A program made the translations under genes and the position numbers. A DNA stretch of 64,000 nucleotides from the NCBI GenBank assembly GCA_030549335.1, contig CM060194.1, positions 36,535,171-36,599,170 on the forward strand, read 5' to 3'. How positions within the stretch are numbered: the stretch's first letter is position 1; every line of letters starts with the position of its first letter. The notes beneath the pieces were generated by a model, which saw only the letters and a list, made by a program, of their open reading frames with translations, had not been told where the DNA came from and did not search any database. The DNA is from Pontederia crassipes. Its lineage: Eukaryota > Streptophyta > Magnoliopsida > Commelinales > Pontederiaceae. This document shows positions 1-11,508 of this stretch, piece by piece.

Positions 1-322
1 ATCCGGCCGCCCTCCACATTTTGTCCGCCGGCGACCTCCGCCCGACCTGCATTGCCTTCCCTCGACGCCTGAAGCTCTCGTCCGCCGCCCGAAGGTCTCG
101 TCTGCCGCCTGAAGGTCTCGTCCGCCGCCTGAAGCTCTCGTCCATCGCGCAGGTAGGCTCCGATCCCCGCCCTCCGTGCTCTCTCCGCCCTCTCAGATCC
201 GGCCGCCCGCCGCGTGCGGCGGCCAGATCCGGCCACCCTCCGCGCGCGGCGGCCAGACCCAGCCGCCCTCCGCATGTGGTGGCGAGAGCCGGCCGCCCTC
301 CGTGCGCGGTGGCCAGATCTAG
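1..322. repeat. GC-rich minisatellites (20-bp and 30-bp units)
   Basis: A CpG-rich island in otherwise AT-rich DNA. Positions 65-150 hold about four units of roughly 20 bp built on CCGCCTGAAGCTCTCGT. Positions 194-313 hold four consecutive 30-bp units starting CAGATCCGGCCGCCC, at 194, 224, 254 and 284, with a partial fifth at 314. The first 16 bases of the window match the same 30-bp unit, so the array or a relative probably extends further left. Because 30 is a multiple of three, one frame reads as a 10-residue repeat (SGRPPRAAAR-like). I infer this is a by-product of the array and not a gene. It may be the 5' part of the decayed CACTA element that follows. Confidence 0.8.
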
Positions 323-1215
323 TTATTCCTGAAAATCAAATTATTCATTTTTTTTTCTTTGTGACTTCATTAATGAAAATCAAATGAAATCCTTAGATAT
401 AATAAGGTATTTTAGCACATAACATTCACAAATGATGCAGCAGATGATGATATTTTTGCAGATTTGATGTTCTGCAACATTATGTCTGATGGCTAAACAA
501 TGATCAGCAAAAGATTGCATTAGAAATGCAGTCAACATTGCAAAATGAGACGACATAGTTCGAAAAGGACTCGTTTGGCTACAGGTTGTCAGATGGCCCT
601 TTCAGTTTAAAAGGATTAACATGGAGCAACCAGCTTGAAAAAAATTGGGTCATCCTCTGAACAACAATAGTGGCATCTTCAAAAAGATTACAGTTAGGAA
701 TAGCATAAAATTTGCAACATATTCCACCTCTTAATGGCACATTAGATATGCACAATCTAATAAATGATACTAACAAAATCTGTTGCATTGAAACCAAGGA
801 CTCGTTTTCAAATTCTGGGGAAAGCCACACCATCCTCTAAATTATAAAAACTATTCTAACACATTTTATTACTGAAAGAGAATCTGTTTAACTAATCAGA
901 AGAAAAAAAAGAGAGAATTCTTTTTCTGTCAAACCTTACAGATGAACTGTTAAAAAACTATTAATTTATTCTATCAGATAAATAAAACTGATTGTAAACC
1001 ATAGAACTTGCAAAGAAAAGATTGACAAAACTAAAGGATTTCCTTCCAAACTTATGTCATATCTTTTCTCGTAGTTGCAATCTACTATTCGTGACTTCAT
1101 TTGTGAACTATTCCTTTTTTGGTGGAAGAAAGGATTTTTCTTTTTTTCTTTTATTGGTCTTCATAATCTTGCTTTTATGCAAAGCATTTAGTTATTCTTT
1201 TATGTTATTCCAATG
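323..1215. other. AT-rich stretch without recognisable gene
   Basis: No open frame here resembles a known family, and no RNA gene or terminal repeat was seen. Its position suggests the 5' non-coding or intronic part of the CACTA-type gene that follows, but that is inference. Confidence 0.4.
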
Positions 1216-2575
1216 GAGTTAACTGTAGATCAGTTCTTACAGGATTGCGTTGCAGTTCTCTCAAAGAAATTTCCTGGCAGCTCGCGAATCAGTGAGTATT
1301 TTAAGATATTGGTATCATATGAGCAGTTATTTAAACCTAAGCATACGTACAGCCAGATGAGAATATAGGATAAGTGTTATTTTATATATTTTGAATCCTT
1401 ATTCATTTTGTGATTCACCAATCGTATTTTATAATTTTGTATTCTTTCAGGTTTGTACCGTCGAAATCCGCGGCTGCGGCAGTTACTAAAGTGTTGCGAC
1501 ATAGGTACACTGAAGCGTGACTTACATAGAGGGAAGTTCCTTATGCCATGAGACAGATGCTATTTAATGAATTTCAGGTGTCCTTGGAAGCCAACATGGT
1601 CATTAAAATTTACCTTCGTAATACTTTAATTATTTTTATACACATGCAGACTGATGTGTGGTGGGAGTCCGAGAATACGGAACAAATGTGGAAGGCTTTT
1701 AATTCCCGGTACTCGAAGAGATTGTCCACGATGCTTTCGGAAGCTCGAACTGCTGGGAACGGGCCAATTGGTTCCCCGAGGCCATTCGGATTGATTTGCT
1801 ACGAAAGTGGTCCACTGAGGAGTACAAATTGAAATGTGAAAAAGCAAAAATAAGTCGAGAGTCCGACCAGGGAGCATGCTTGCATTCGGGTGGATGTGTA
1901 TCCATGAGCACGATTGCTAAGAAAATGGTAAGGACTTTCAATATTGTGTCGACAAAATATTATACTTTATTCGATAAATTATTATCATAATGCAGGAGAA
2001 AGAGACGGGTAGACCATCTACTCAGGATGAAGTATTTCTCTGAACTCATTATAAGAAGAACAAAGAATGGGTTTCGGATTATGCTCCGAAGACATATCTA
2101 TGTAAAATTATGTGTCACTTTTTTTTCTAAGTTTCAAGTAAATCTATAAGATAGTAAAATCTTCGTTTATAGTTAATTATTTTTTAGGCTCGTTGATTTT
2201 TTTTCCTAATTTCAGGAGTCTTTCAAAACAAAAGAAGTCGATCACATTACGCAAGCCACGCAGGAGGGGACCACACCGCTGACCCCAAGACAACTTTGGA
2301 CGGACCACGTCGGCGTGAAGAAGGGTCGCATTTACGGCCTCGGATCTTCTGTGAGTACAGCAGATATTGGATATGGTTGTAAATCTACTTCAGGTTCTGC
2401 TTCCTCTAGTCAAGGTATGCAAAAAATGATGGATGAGATGAGGCATTCGATTAGGGAAGAGGTTACGCAAGAGCTCAGAAAGGAGTTCGAAGAACGTGAA
2501 CGTCGTACCAAGTCTGAAATGAAGAAAATGGTGCATGCCATTATGCGTGGCGAATTCAACGATGAGGACGCCGAG
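1216..2575 (+). pseudogene. decayed CACTA (En/Spm) transposon gene, Transposase_24-type
   Basis: Split coding blocks resemble the plant Transposase_24 protein carried by CACTA elements. Blocks with plausible splice sites lie at about 1216-1290, 1451-1577, 1650-1927, 1996-2101 and 2216-2575. Visible signatures are REVPYAMRQMLFNEF, then WW-x(n)-MW and KRLSTMLSEAR, then KWSTEEYKLKCEKAK, LHSGG and ETGRPSTQDEVF, then LWTDHVGVKKGRIYGLGSS. The last block ends in a charged helix (KMMDEMRHSIREEVTQEL onward) that looks like a coiled coil. The family accompanies the TPase in plant CACTA elements and is thought to bind element DNA. The gene is broken: there are in-frame stops in the 1451-1577 block, a frame change near 1770 and a TGA at about 2038. 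No DDE transposase was found. Confidence 0.7.
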
Positions 2576-3515
2576 GTAGATTCATTTGGTTTAATTTTTG
2601 TGGAATTTGCTTTAATTTGTAGTCTAATATATGTGATGTAGAAGATGCATTAATAGTTTGGATGAAATTTTACTCCCCATTAGATCAGCATGCACTTTGA
2701 CATCAATATGACCTAGAGAAATAAGATGATGGGAAATGAATTTGAATGTGCACGTATACATATATTGCTCCTATCTTTTTGGGTGTCACACCACTAGAGA
2801 ACCTTCCCTTAAATTTACTGCTCTAAGGAAAAAGTAATTGGAGTAATTAAGAGCCCTTTGATGATGTAGGCAGTGTTCATATGGTTTGAATAAATGCTCT
2901 CACTAATACATATATATACATATTTATGATGGCCTATGCATATGATTAATTAATGTATTGAATATAACTCCATGGAGAAAGATAATATTTGAGTTCTGCT
3001 ATAATTAATTTTTCTGCACTGGGAAACCATCATTCAGATTTCCTACCTTGGTTATATTTTGAGGTGCATGTTTCTTGACTTTTTCACTCATCTTTACTTT
3101 TTTGCCGCGAGGATGTTTATTCGGCGATTTAGAGGCATATAATGTTATTGCTTCATAGCAGAACTCAGGTTGCAAATGATAACACAAGAACTGTTATAAT
3201 TACTTTTGCTTGTAACTTTATGAATGCAAGAGAATCGATATTTGAGTTATTGAACTTTCCGTGCACTAAAGTGGGGCAATTTGATCAACAAGGTATATGG
3301 ATGCTAAAAAAGGCTACAACTGATGTATTGTGTAGCGAAGTGATGTATTTGAGTGATTGTTCCAGATTTCGAATCCTTATTCATGTTTTCTTTGCAGGTA
3401 TATAGGTACTAACTTTCTCAATTCTCTTTGCAGGTATAGTGATGTTCGAATTGTCTTGTGAAAAGCTCTTCAGATCCGACAGGAAAGGCGAGACTCATCT
3501 TTGCTTTGTAATGGT
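2576..3515. other. AT-rich 3' part of the CACTA element, no gene seen
   Basis: Downstream of the last recognisable transposon exon. The short open frames resemble nothing known. It probably holds the 3' intron, UTR and spacer of the CACTA gene. Confidence 0.4.
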
Positions 3516-3525
3516 GTTTGGAATG

Positions 3526-3645
3526 TTTGGACAATTATATGTGTTATATGTGATGGTTATATGTGTTTGGACAATTATATGTGTTATATGTGATGGTTAT
3601 ATGTGTTTGGACAATTATGTGATTGTTTGTGTTGGTTATATGTGT
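3526..3645 (+). repeat. 40-bp tandem repeat
   Basis: GTGTTATATGTGATGGTTAT recurs exactly 40 bp apart (3541 and 3581). The unit is joined by ATGTGTTTGGACAATTATAT, and a third, diverged copy runs to about 3645. Internal minisatellites just upstream of the subterminal region are common in CACTA elements. Confidence 0.85.
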
Positions 3646-3717
3646 TATAAGCATGCAATGATGCTTCTGTTGTATGTTCGGACATTAAATTTCAGCATTT
3701 TTTTAATATTTTTTTGT

Positions 3718-3965
3718 TTTCGACGGTCAGAACCATCAGAAACAGCTGAAAATTAATTATTGACAACAAATTTTTCGATACTTATCGACGGTTCTGACCG
3801 TCCGTGCAAGCTTTTCGATGGTTTGAGCCGTCGAAAATTAGCTATGGAGTCGACGAGTGAAACCGTCGATATGAGTGTTTCGACGGTTCTAACCGTCGAT
3901 ACTATCAACGTATCGACGGTTTGAACTGTCGATATATATCGACGGCTTAAACCGTCGATACTCAA
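3718..3965. repeat. CACTA-type subterminal repeats
   Basis: At least eight copies of CGACGGTT and its complement (AACCGTCG), with variants such as GACGGTTTGAACTGTC, are packed into about 250 bp, many as short hairpins. In CACTA elements such motifs bind the element-encoded protein. The spacing and sequence match the motifs inside the hairpin at 4061-4441, so both belong to related CACTA families. Confidence 0.75.
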
Positions 3966-3975
3966 CCTTCGACGG

Positions 3976-4526
3976 ATATTAAAATGAGTTTTACTTGATA
4001 TTAATATATAATTATGACATACTATTTTGGTGTATTGTGAAACTCCACATGTTCATTTGTCACTACAAGAAAAACATTGATTATAGACGGTTTTGACCAT
4101 CTGTAATCAGCCCAAAAACCGTCAGTAATTGTATTACCGACGGTTTTTCAGACGAAATTGATCCATCGGAAAAACGCTCATCGCAAATCGATTGCGACGG
4201 TTGTAAAGCATTTGTCGGTAATATCGACGGTCCAGCTTTGTCGGTAATATCGACGGTCCAGCCGAGCTGGACCGTCGATATTACCGACAAATGCTTTACA
4301 ACCGTCGCAATCGATTTGCGATGAGCGTTTTTCCGATGGATCAATTTCGTCTGAAAAACCGTCGGTAATACAATTACTGACGGTTTTTGGGCTGATTACA
4401 GATGGTCAAAACCGTCTATAATCAACGTTTTTCTTGTAGTGACAAATGAACATGTGGAGTTTCACAATACACCAAAATAGTATGTCATAATTATATATTA
4501 ATATCAAGTAAAACTCATTTTAATAT
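3976..4526. repeat. 551-bp near-perfect inverted repeat
   Basis: The right arm 4266-4526 (261 bp) is mirrored by 3976-4262, with spacer CGA. By eye I find one mismatch (in ACATTGATT versus ACGTTGATT near the TIR) plus a 26-bp tandem duplication in the left arm only (4211-4236 and 4237-4262). Each arm consists of a CACTA terminus (CACTACAAGAAAAA / CTTGTAGTG), its subterminal CCGTCG motifs, about 13 bp of flank and roughly 72 bp of the gypsy LTR that starts at 4455. The mirrored flank shows that the palindrome goes beyond an ordinary element with terminal inverted repeats. Confidence 0.92.
4061..4441. mobile_element. CACTA-terminus hairpin (two ends back to back)
   Basis: It begins CACTACAAGAAAAAC and ends with the complement TTTTTCTTGTAGTG, the canonical plant CACTA terminal repeat. 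The interior is wholly palindromic and carries GACGGTTTT and CCGTCG subterminal motifs, with no coding capacity. It can be read as a 381-bp non-autonomous CACTA element with giant TIRs, or as two copies of one CACTA right end joined tail to tail by an inverted duplication. The mirrored flank outside the element favours the second reading. Confidence 0.75.
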
Positions 4527-4648
4527 TATAAGCATTTTTCTTTGAATTTTTCATAAAATAATTTGTATAAGATTATGTCATATGAAAGCCTTGAAATATA
4601 TCATAAGTACTTTTCATAACTCAAGATATTTTTCAATGAATATATCTT

Positions 4649-4707
<59 letters not shown>

Positions 4708-6240
4708 AATAATAATAATAATAATAATAATCATCATCATCATCATCATTACTTGAAATATTACTATAAGTAAAAAAAAAAGTAGCACATACTATTTTGC
4801 TATGTTAAATTTATCCATTCATATTGTGATTTACCTTTTCAAGGAGATTTACTACATTTTCTTCCTTTTGCTTGCAGATTGATTGTTTGCTACAAATAAT
4901 AATGTCATTTTACATTTCAATTACCAATAAAAAAATGCAATGCATGCTCATAATGCATGAATTATTATGTATCTTAGAAAGTTTCTAATCTCTTATAAAT
5001 ATCAACATTTACTTTAGGTAGTATGTTCATATATTATTCCACACTTGAACAATTTGATACTATTATCTCCCAAAGTTTAACTAGGTGTGAGTTCATATTT
5101 TCAAACTGAGTGTCTCTCGACAAATAATTCATAAATTATTAACCATTAAGTCAAATCTTACTATTATAGACAAAAGAGGAATCAAACTTACTAAGGTATG
5201 CAAATATCATCAAACTAATTCTTAGTGAGTAATTCATAAAAATCTATATAATTTTACTTAGGTTTGTATTTTGATAAAATGCATGGTACTGAAAGAATTA
5301 TTTACATTTTCCTCAATACTTGTCTATTTAATAAGCTCCTTGTTTTTTTTTTCTAGAAACTTGACTTTAGTAACATTTAAGCATAAAAATTGTAAAATTA
5401 ACTCTTATATTCTTCTAAACTAAGTAGCCAATTCGATTTATGTTCTTTCACTTTTCTAAAGCATGATAAAAGGAATCATATGAGATAAAAATTTTATTTC
5501 TCCATACATACAAGTCCAAATTAGATTATTCAACTTCTCATTAAATTTAACATATCTAAATTTCAAACCATAATTTATTCTACCTGAATCATGCCCTAAG
5601 TTAAAAGATGAACATATAGCTGACTTGGTATTGAATGAGTTGCAAAAAAAGGTTATCTTGTAACTTCTTTTATAAAAGCCATTTTTTAAATGATACTAGT
5701 GTCCATGAAAATCTAAATTTCAATGGATTATACATGAAATTTATGTACTGATCATGGATAAAATATCATCTCAATTAAAAGATCAATTTTGGATTAGAGA
5801 ACTCACCTTAAACAATCAACCTTTCCAAATTTCTCCAAGTTGTTCTGCCAGGGCTTGGCCTCTGGTAATTTTTCAGCCATGAAATGATAACTAAAAGTAG
5901 CTCATTTTTTGTGAGGGCATATGACAGTTCAAAAAATTGACTAAGAAACTGGTTAGATATCTATCTCAACTGCTTAAAACCATCTTGACTAATATGATTG
6001 TTGAATATTTTTATTAAAGATAAATTTTTTTTACCTCTAAGTAAAGCTAATTGATCATATATATTATATTTATAAATTTTATAATTTATCCATAATAGAT
6101 TATATATAATTTCTTTATGTCTCTTATCAATAATCATTATGATTTAATTCGAATGTTAATTATTATATGCAAACAGGACTATATGAGCATCTAAACTAAC
6201 ATAATATGCTAATTAAATACATGCTAATGCAAAAATAATG
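4455..6240 (-). repeat. gypsy element A, LTR (3' LTR on the minus strand)
   Basis: Starts TGGAGTTTCACAATACACC and aligns along its length with 11509-13131. Shared landmarks are the CATATGAAAG(C/T)CTTGAAATAT block, the GACTATATGAGCATCTAAA block and many in between. Identity by eye is only about 75-80%, so the pair is old. This copy carries an expanded ATC/AAT microsatellite (4651-4750) that the partner lacks. The inner boundary is approximate. Confidence 0.8.
4651..4750. repeat. (ATC)n/(AAT)n microsatellite
   Basis: About 58 bp of CAT repeats, then AAT repeats, then CAT again. The matching place in the partner LTR (11707-11721) has only a few ATA/AAT units, so the expansion came after insertion. 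Its apparent poly-His/poly-Asn frame is an artefact. Confidence 0.95.
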
Positions 6241-7882
6241 CTTCTAAATAATGGATACTTCTTTCTTATTTGATCATGTCACTCCCAAGTTGCATCTTCT
6301 CTTAATTGATTTCTACGGGGCACCAAAATTAAAGATTTTTTTATTCTTTCTTTTTTATTTATTCCAATAATTTGTATTGGATTCTCTTCGATAAATCCTC
6401 TCGTAGTTGAATAGATTGAGACTCCAACACATGAGAAGAATTCGATCGGTATCGTCAAAATAGAGAAACATCACATACCTTATGAATATGAGATAATTTT
6501 GATAGTAGGGTAACCAATATGCAATTAGACTAACATGCTCCAAAATTTCAAATGGATTTAATATCTCAAACTTAACTTTTTTTTCTTCCCAAATCGTACA
6601 ACATCTTCTTGAGATGAAACTTTTAAGAAGATATTATTGTCCACTTCACACTCCATTTGTCAATGGTTTTGATTTCAATACTCTTTTGTCTATCTTGTGT
6701 TGTCTTTAACTTTTATTTGACGATTTTCATATTATCACCAATATCTTGTACTTTTGTGGTCCCAAAATAACATGTGTACCTTTTTCATTCCAATATATTG
6801 GTGTCCTACATTTTCTTTCATATAATGCTTTAGAAGGAACCCATCTCAATATTTGAATGAAAGCTATTATTATAGACAAATTCAACTAATGACAAGTGTT
6901 CATCCATTGATCTCTTAAATTTTAGAATACAATATCTAAGCATTTCTTTGAATATTTTAATTATACTTTTTGATTGGCCATCTATTTAAAGATGAAATGA
7001 AGTACTAAACTTTAATCTTGTACCCAACATATTTTGTAAACTATGCCTGAATCGAGATGTAAACCGAGGATCTCTATCCGAGATAATAAATGTCAAAACA
7101 CTACGTAACCTCATAATTTCATCAATGTATAGATTGGCAACCGTGTTTAGAGAATCATCCTTTCGAACTTAGTATAAAATGAGAAAATTTTTTAAGGTGA
7201 TCGACAATTACCCTAATAGTGTCATGATTTTTTTTTGTTCTCGGCAAATCAATCACAAAATACATAGTGACATCACTCCGGTTCCATTCTAGTATAAAAA
7301 TTTATTGAAGTGTTTCAACTAAAGCTGTATGTTCTATTTTTATTTATTGGCATCTTAAATATCGATAGATAAATTATATTTTCTCTTTCTTCATACCATG
7401 CCAAAAAAAATTTCTCCTCAAATTCCTCACATCTTAGTACTATCCAAATGCATAATATAAGGTGAAAAATGAGCTTCCTCCATAATTTCTTGTTTGATAT
7501 TTTCAACATTAGAAATAAATAATGTGTTGCATAACATTAGAATTTCATCCCCTTTACTAAAATTTGAATTTGTTTTTCGTTCTACACTTTAGTGATAATT
7601 TTCACTAACTCTTTATCTTGACCTTGCATTTCACATATTCTTTTGGCTAGAATGGATGTAATTGTAAAATGTGCTAAGAGTGTTCCTTAATCACTTGAAT
7701 TTAAGTCAACTTCTAAAGCTTTCAATTGGAGTACTATGGTAGCTAATATACCTTAATGTAGCCTAAAAACCTTGATGATTTTTTATTAAGTGCATCTACA
7801 ACCACATTGGCTTTGCTTGGATGATAATCAATTACGCAATTATAGTCATTTAATAACTCCATCCATCTTTCTTTATGTAGAT

Positions 7883-8900
7883 TTAATTTTTTTTATGTGA
7901 ACGGATATTTAGACTCTTATAATTCGTAAAAAGTGACATGTCTTTTTTATAAAGATAATGTCCCCATATTTTAAGCATAAAAGTGATTGCCACCAATTCT
8001 AAATCATATAGGGGATAGTTTAACTTGTGTGTTTTGAGTTGTCGAGAAGAATATGCAATTATATTTTCATGTTGCATCAGAACGCAACCCAACCTTTGTC
8101 GAAAAGTATCACTACACACCACATAGACTCCGGTCTTTGGTAGGAGTGTCAATACCATAGTAGATATTAAACATTTCTTTAAAATTTCAAAACTACTCTA
8201 ACATTGATCTATCCATTCGAATTTTATAATTTTCTTGAGAAGTCTAGTCAATAGAACTGTAGTCATAGAGAAACCTTCAATAAAATGTCAGCCTAAGAAA
8301 AGTTCTAACTTTTGTCATACCCTTCGAAGGCTCCCATTCTAATATGCCTTTTGTTGAGATACGTCACAAAAATACAATTGAATTGAGCCAAAATTCTCAT
8401 TTGCTAACTTTGCAAATAAATATTTCTCTTGTAGTATTTTCCAAATAATTCTTAAATTTTCTTCATACTCTTCTTCGCTTTGAGAATATACTATTATATC
8501 ATTGATAAACACATAAAATTTATCCATGGTTTAAAAACTCAGTTCATTAGATTCATAAAAGTTGTGAGAGCATTTTTTAAGCTAAATGGCATCACCAAAA
8601 AAATTATAATGTCCATATTGAACTCTAAAGATAGTCTTGGCAACGTCAACATCTTTAATTCTCAATTAATGATACCCTAATTGCAAATCTATTTTTAAAA
8701 GTACCTTTGCTCCTTACAATTGATAAAATATATCACGATCCACAAAAAAAGAATATTTGTTCTTCATAGAAACTCTATTTAATTATCTATAATCAATTGA
8801 CAATCTCCATGTTTCATTCTTCTTTTTAACAAATAGTACTTGTGCGCCCCAAAGATAAACATTTAGTTTGATGAAATATTTGTCCAATAGTTCTTGTAAT
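7883..8900 (-). pseudogene. gypsy A pol fragment (RT and RNase H)
   Basis: The best-preserved part of gypsy element A. Reverse transcriptase motifs occur between about 8339 and 8900 and an RNase H block at 7883-8158. They resemble Ty3/gypsy pol of plant elements. Fossil remnant only. Confidence 0.85.
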
Positions 8901-10365
8901 TGCAACTTTAACTCTTTTAATTTCCTTTAGAGCCATTGATAAGGAACAATAGGTTTAGGAGTCATCCCTATAAGAAGTTTTTGTAATGAACTCAACCTCG
9001 TGGTAATGCAAAAAGATCTTCTAAAAAACATCTACAAATTCATATATGATTGGAATATCTTCCAATTGCGGCATTTTGTCCGTATCGATCACAAAAGTAA
9101 GGTAAGCTTCACATCCATTCTTGATTAAATTTTGTCCCATTATCGTAGAACTAATGCAGGATGAGAAAATTTGACGTTTACTACAAAAGGTGACTTTTGT
9201 TTTTCCTACTGACTTGAAGTAGACTTCTTTGTTAAAAAATTTATAGTAGCATGATGATGAGCTAATGAATCCATTATAAGAATGAAATCGAAGACTTGAA
9301 TATTTATAGTAATGAGATCTGTCATCATGTCTTACTCAACAACTTTGACTATACAATTTTTATATGATTGTGCAAGAATAATAGAATCCATCATTGAACA
9401 CTCTAAGGAACTAGATTTCCTATCAACATGCATGGAAAAGTTTTTTGATATGAATGAATGAGTGATTCTAGGATCAATAAAAATATGTGTACTTTTATCA
9501 ATAAATTAATGGTCTTATTTCTTATGTCCCACTTGACTATATTTGAAGGAAGCCCCTATGAATATTGAGCATTTTTCAGGATTCCACAAGTTGTGAATAT
9601 TGGTTATTTGTTAGGATTCCATAGTCTTATTACTTATTACTGAACTAGCTTGTGTATTTATATTTTTCTGATTGATTTGATATCTTTGTGTGCCTTTGGG
9701 TCCATTTTCATGCCTTGTGTTATTGTTGAAATTGTCGTGTTATTGATATGCACCATTACCATATCATGCTCGTTTGTTGCTTTGCTTAGCTAGAGTAAAG
9801 TTTGAATTTGGTCTTTTAAAATACTGATTAGTTTAATTCCTTTCTTCTATAAGTTTTTTTAGCTCTTGATGATGCTGCCATGAATTTGGAGTAATCTGTG
9901 AACTCTAGAATTTTAACTCTTTCTTTGACATTCTTAAAGTCAAGTCCTTGTTCAAATTGTCGACACTTATTATTTTCATCTAATACCAAGCTTGATGCAT
10001 ATTTTGATAGTTATGTAAACTTTAATTCACACTTTGCAACCGACAATGTTCCTGGTATCATATTAAAAAAATTCTTTTTTCCTTTATATCACTGTATATT
10101 CAAAGTAAATCCTCCCATCCAAGAGTAGCCGAAAAATTTCGACTATAAGAACTATCTTCCACCAATCCATAGCGTCTTTTGCAACAAGAAAATAATAGAA
10201 TTAAATTTTTCTTCATTACTACACCATATTGTTAAATATTCTATCCATATGCTTTAACCATATATCTACCTACAATGGATCCAATGTACCTAAAAAAAAT
10301 CAGCTATACCTTGTTTCATTATCTTATCATTGGCATCTCATGTCACACCATATATCGATGCATGA

Positions 10366-10530
10366 GATGAAGTTGAGGAAATCCTAATAGGTCAATTGTA
10401 TATTGTTGTAGAATGACCTTGTGCCAATAATAGTAAATTGTATTGGTTCATGAGATGAAGTTGATGAACTCCTAATAGGTTGATTGTTTGTTGGAGAAAA
10501 ATGACTTAGGCCAATAATAGTAAATTGGCC
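10366..10530. repeat. about 83-bp tandem duplication in gypsy A
   Basis: CATGAGATGAAGTTGA, followed by CCTAATAGGT and then CCAATAATAGTAAATTG, occurs twice with a spacing of roughly 83 bp. It sits in the gag-proximal part of the gypsy element. Confidence 0.75.
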
Positions 10531-11508
10531 TTTTTCATGATCATTTTACCTTAAACTTATAACCTATGCTTTGATAACCACAATTTGCAACATCGTTGCT
10601 CAATCGAAAAGTTCTAATCGAAATTATTATAACCCTTACTCTTGTTTAGTAATTCTAAAAATGAAATCGTGAAGACTTCCTTCCTTTCTTTTCTTGATAT
10701 TATTTGCTAATATATATATACAATAGTACAAATATATTCATGGACATTTAATCAAAAGATATAAAATATAATATTCACGTAACACACCATCTCACTATAA
10801 CACTCTATATGATAAGATTTCGTACAATTTTATAAAAAAAATTTGTTACACTCTATTTTAACACTTAAGTTTATCCATTACATGCATGCTTTTAAAAATA
10901 AAAGTACTCCAGAAACTCGACCTCTTTTATATGCAGCAAAAGAAACTTTTAAATCAACTATACTAAAAAACTTAAAAATATTTGAAAAAATAAAAAAATG
11001 TAAAGTTAGCAATAATCATTGCTCAGTGAGTGAAATAGAAGTACAACATAAGAAAATAATATGAGTGCATATAACATTTATATAACCATATCTTACATAT
11101 GAGTAAACATTTAAGAGACAACATATATAATATAAGTTATCATGCCATATGAACGTTTTTTATAAATAGAAATAACTCAAGATATCATAACATTCACAAT
11201 CAAACTTTACACATATGTCATTGAATATACTCAACATGATCAATATGATCATGCAGAGCAAACTGTCAATACGTGTTGTAAAGCTTCATGATTATATGTT
11301 ATACACTTAAGCAGAGCTTTATAATTATAGAGTGATACAACTATACAGAGCATAACATGGATCGATACGTATCATAGAGCAATAATCATATCTGAATACA
11401 TGCATGTAAAGTAGTCCTCAAAGGGCAAAGATACCTAATATATGCCCCAAAGGCATCATGTATATCGATTTGTTCCAAAAATCTTTTTCATCAAGAATGG
11501 CAAACACA

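Larger units (their letters stand above)
1216..3975 (+). mobile_element. degenerate CACTA DNA transposon, right part
   Basis: The Transposase_24-type gene is followed by about 1.1 kb of AT-rich DNA, a 40-bp tandem repeat and then a block dense in short inverted CGACGG/CCGTCG motifs (3718-3965). That order fits the 3' half of a CACTA element: gene, then subterminal repeats. Its own right terminus (CTTGTAGTG) does not follow directly. The sequence instead runs into the inverted repeat that starts at 3976. The left end was not found, so the element could begin before the window. Confidence 0.55.

Noticed and set aside
4582-4773. Frame with a poly-His and poly-Asn run
   Set aside because: Produced by the microsatellite expansion in the gypsy A LTR; absent from the partner LTR.
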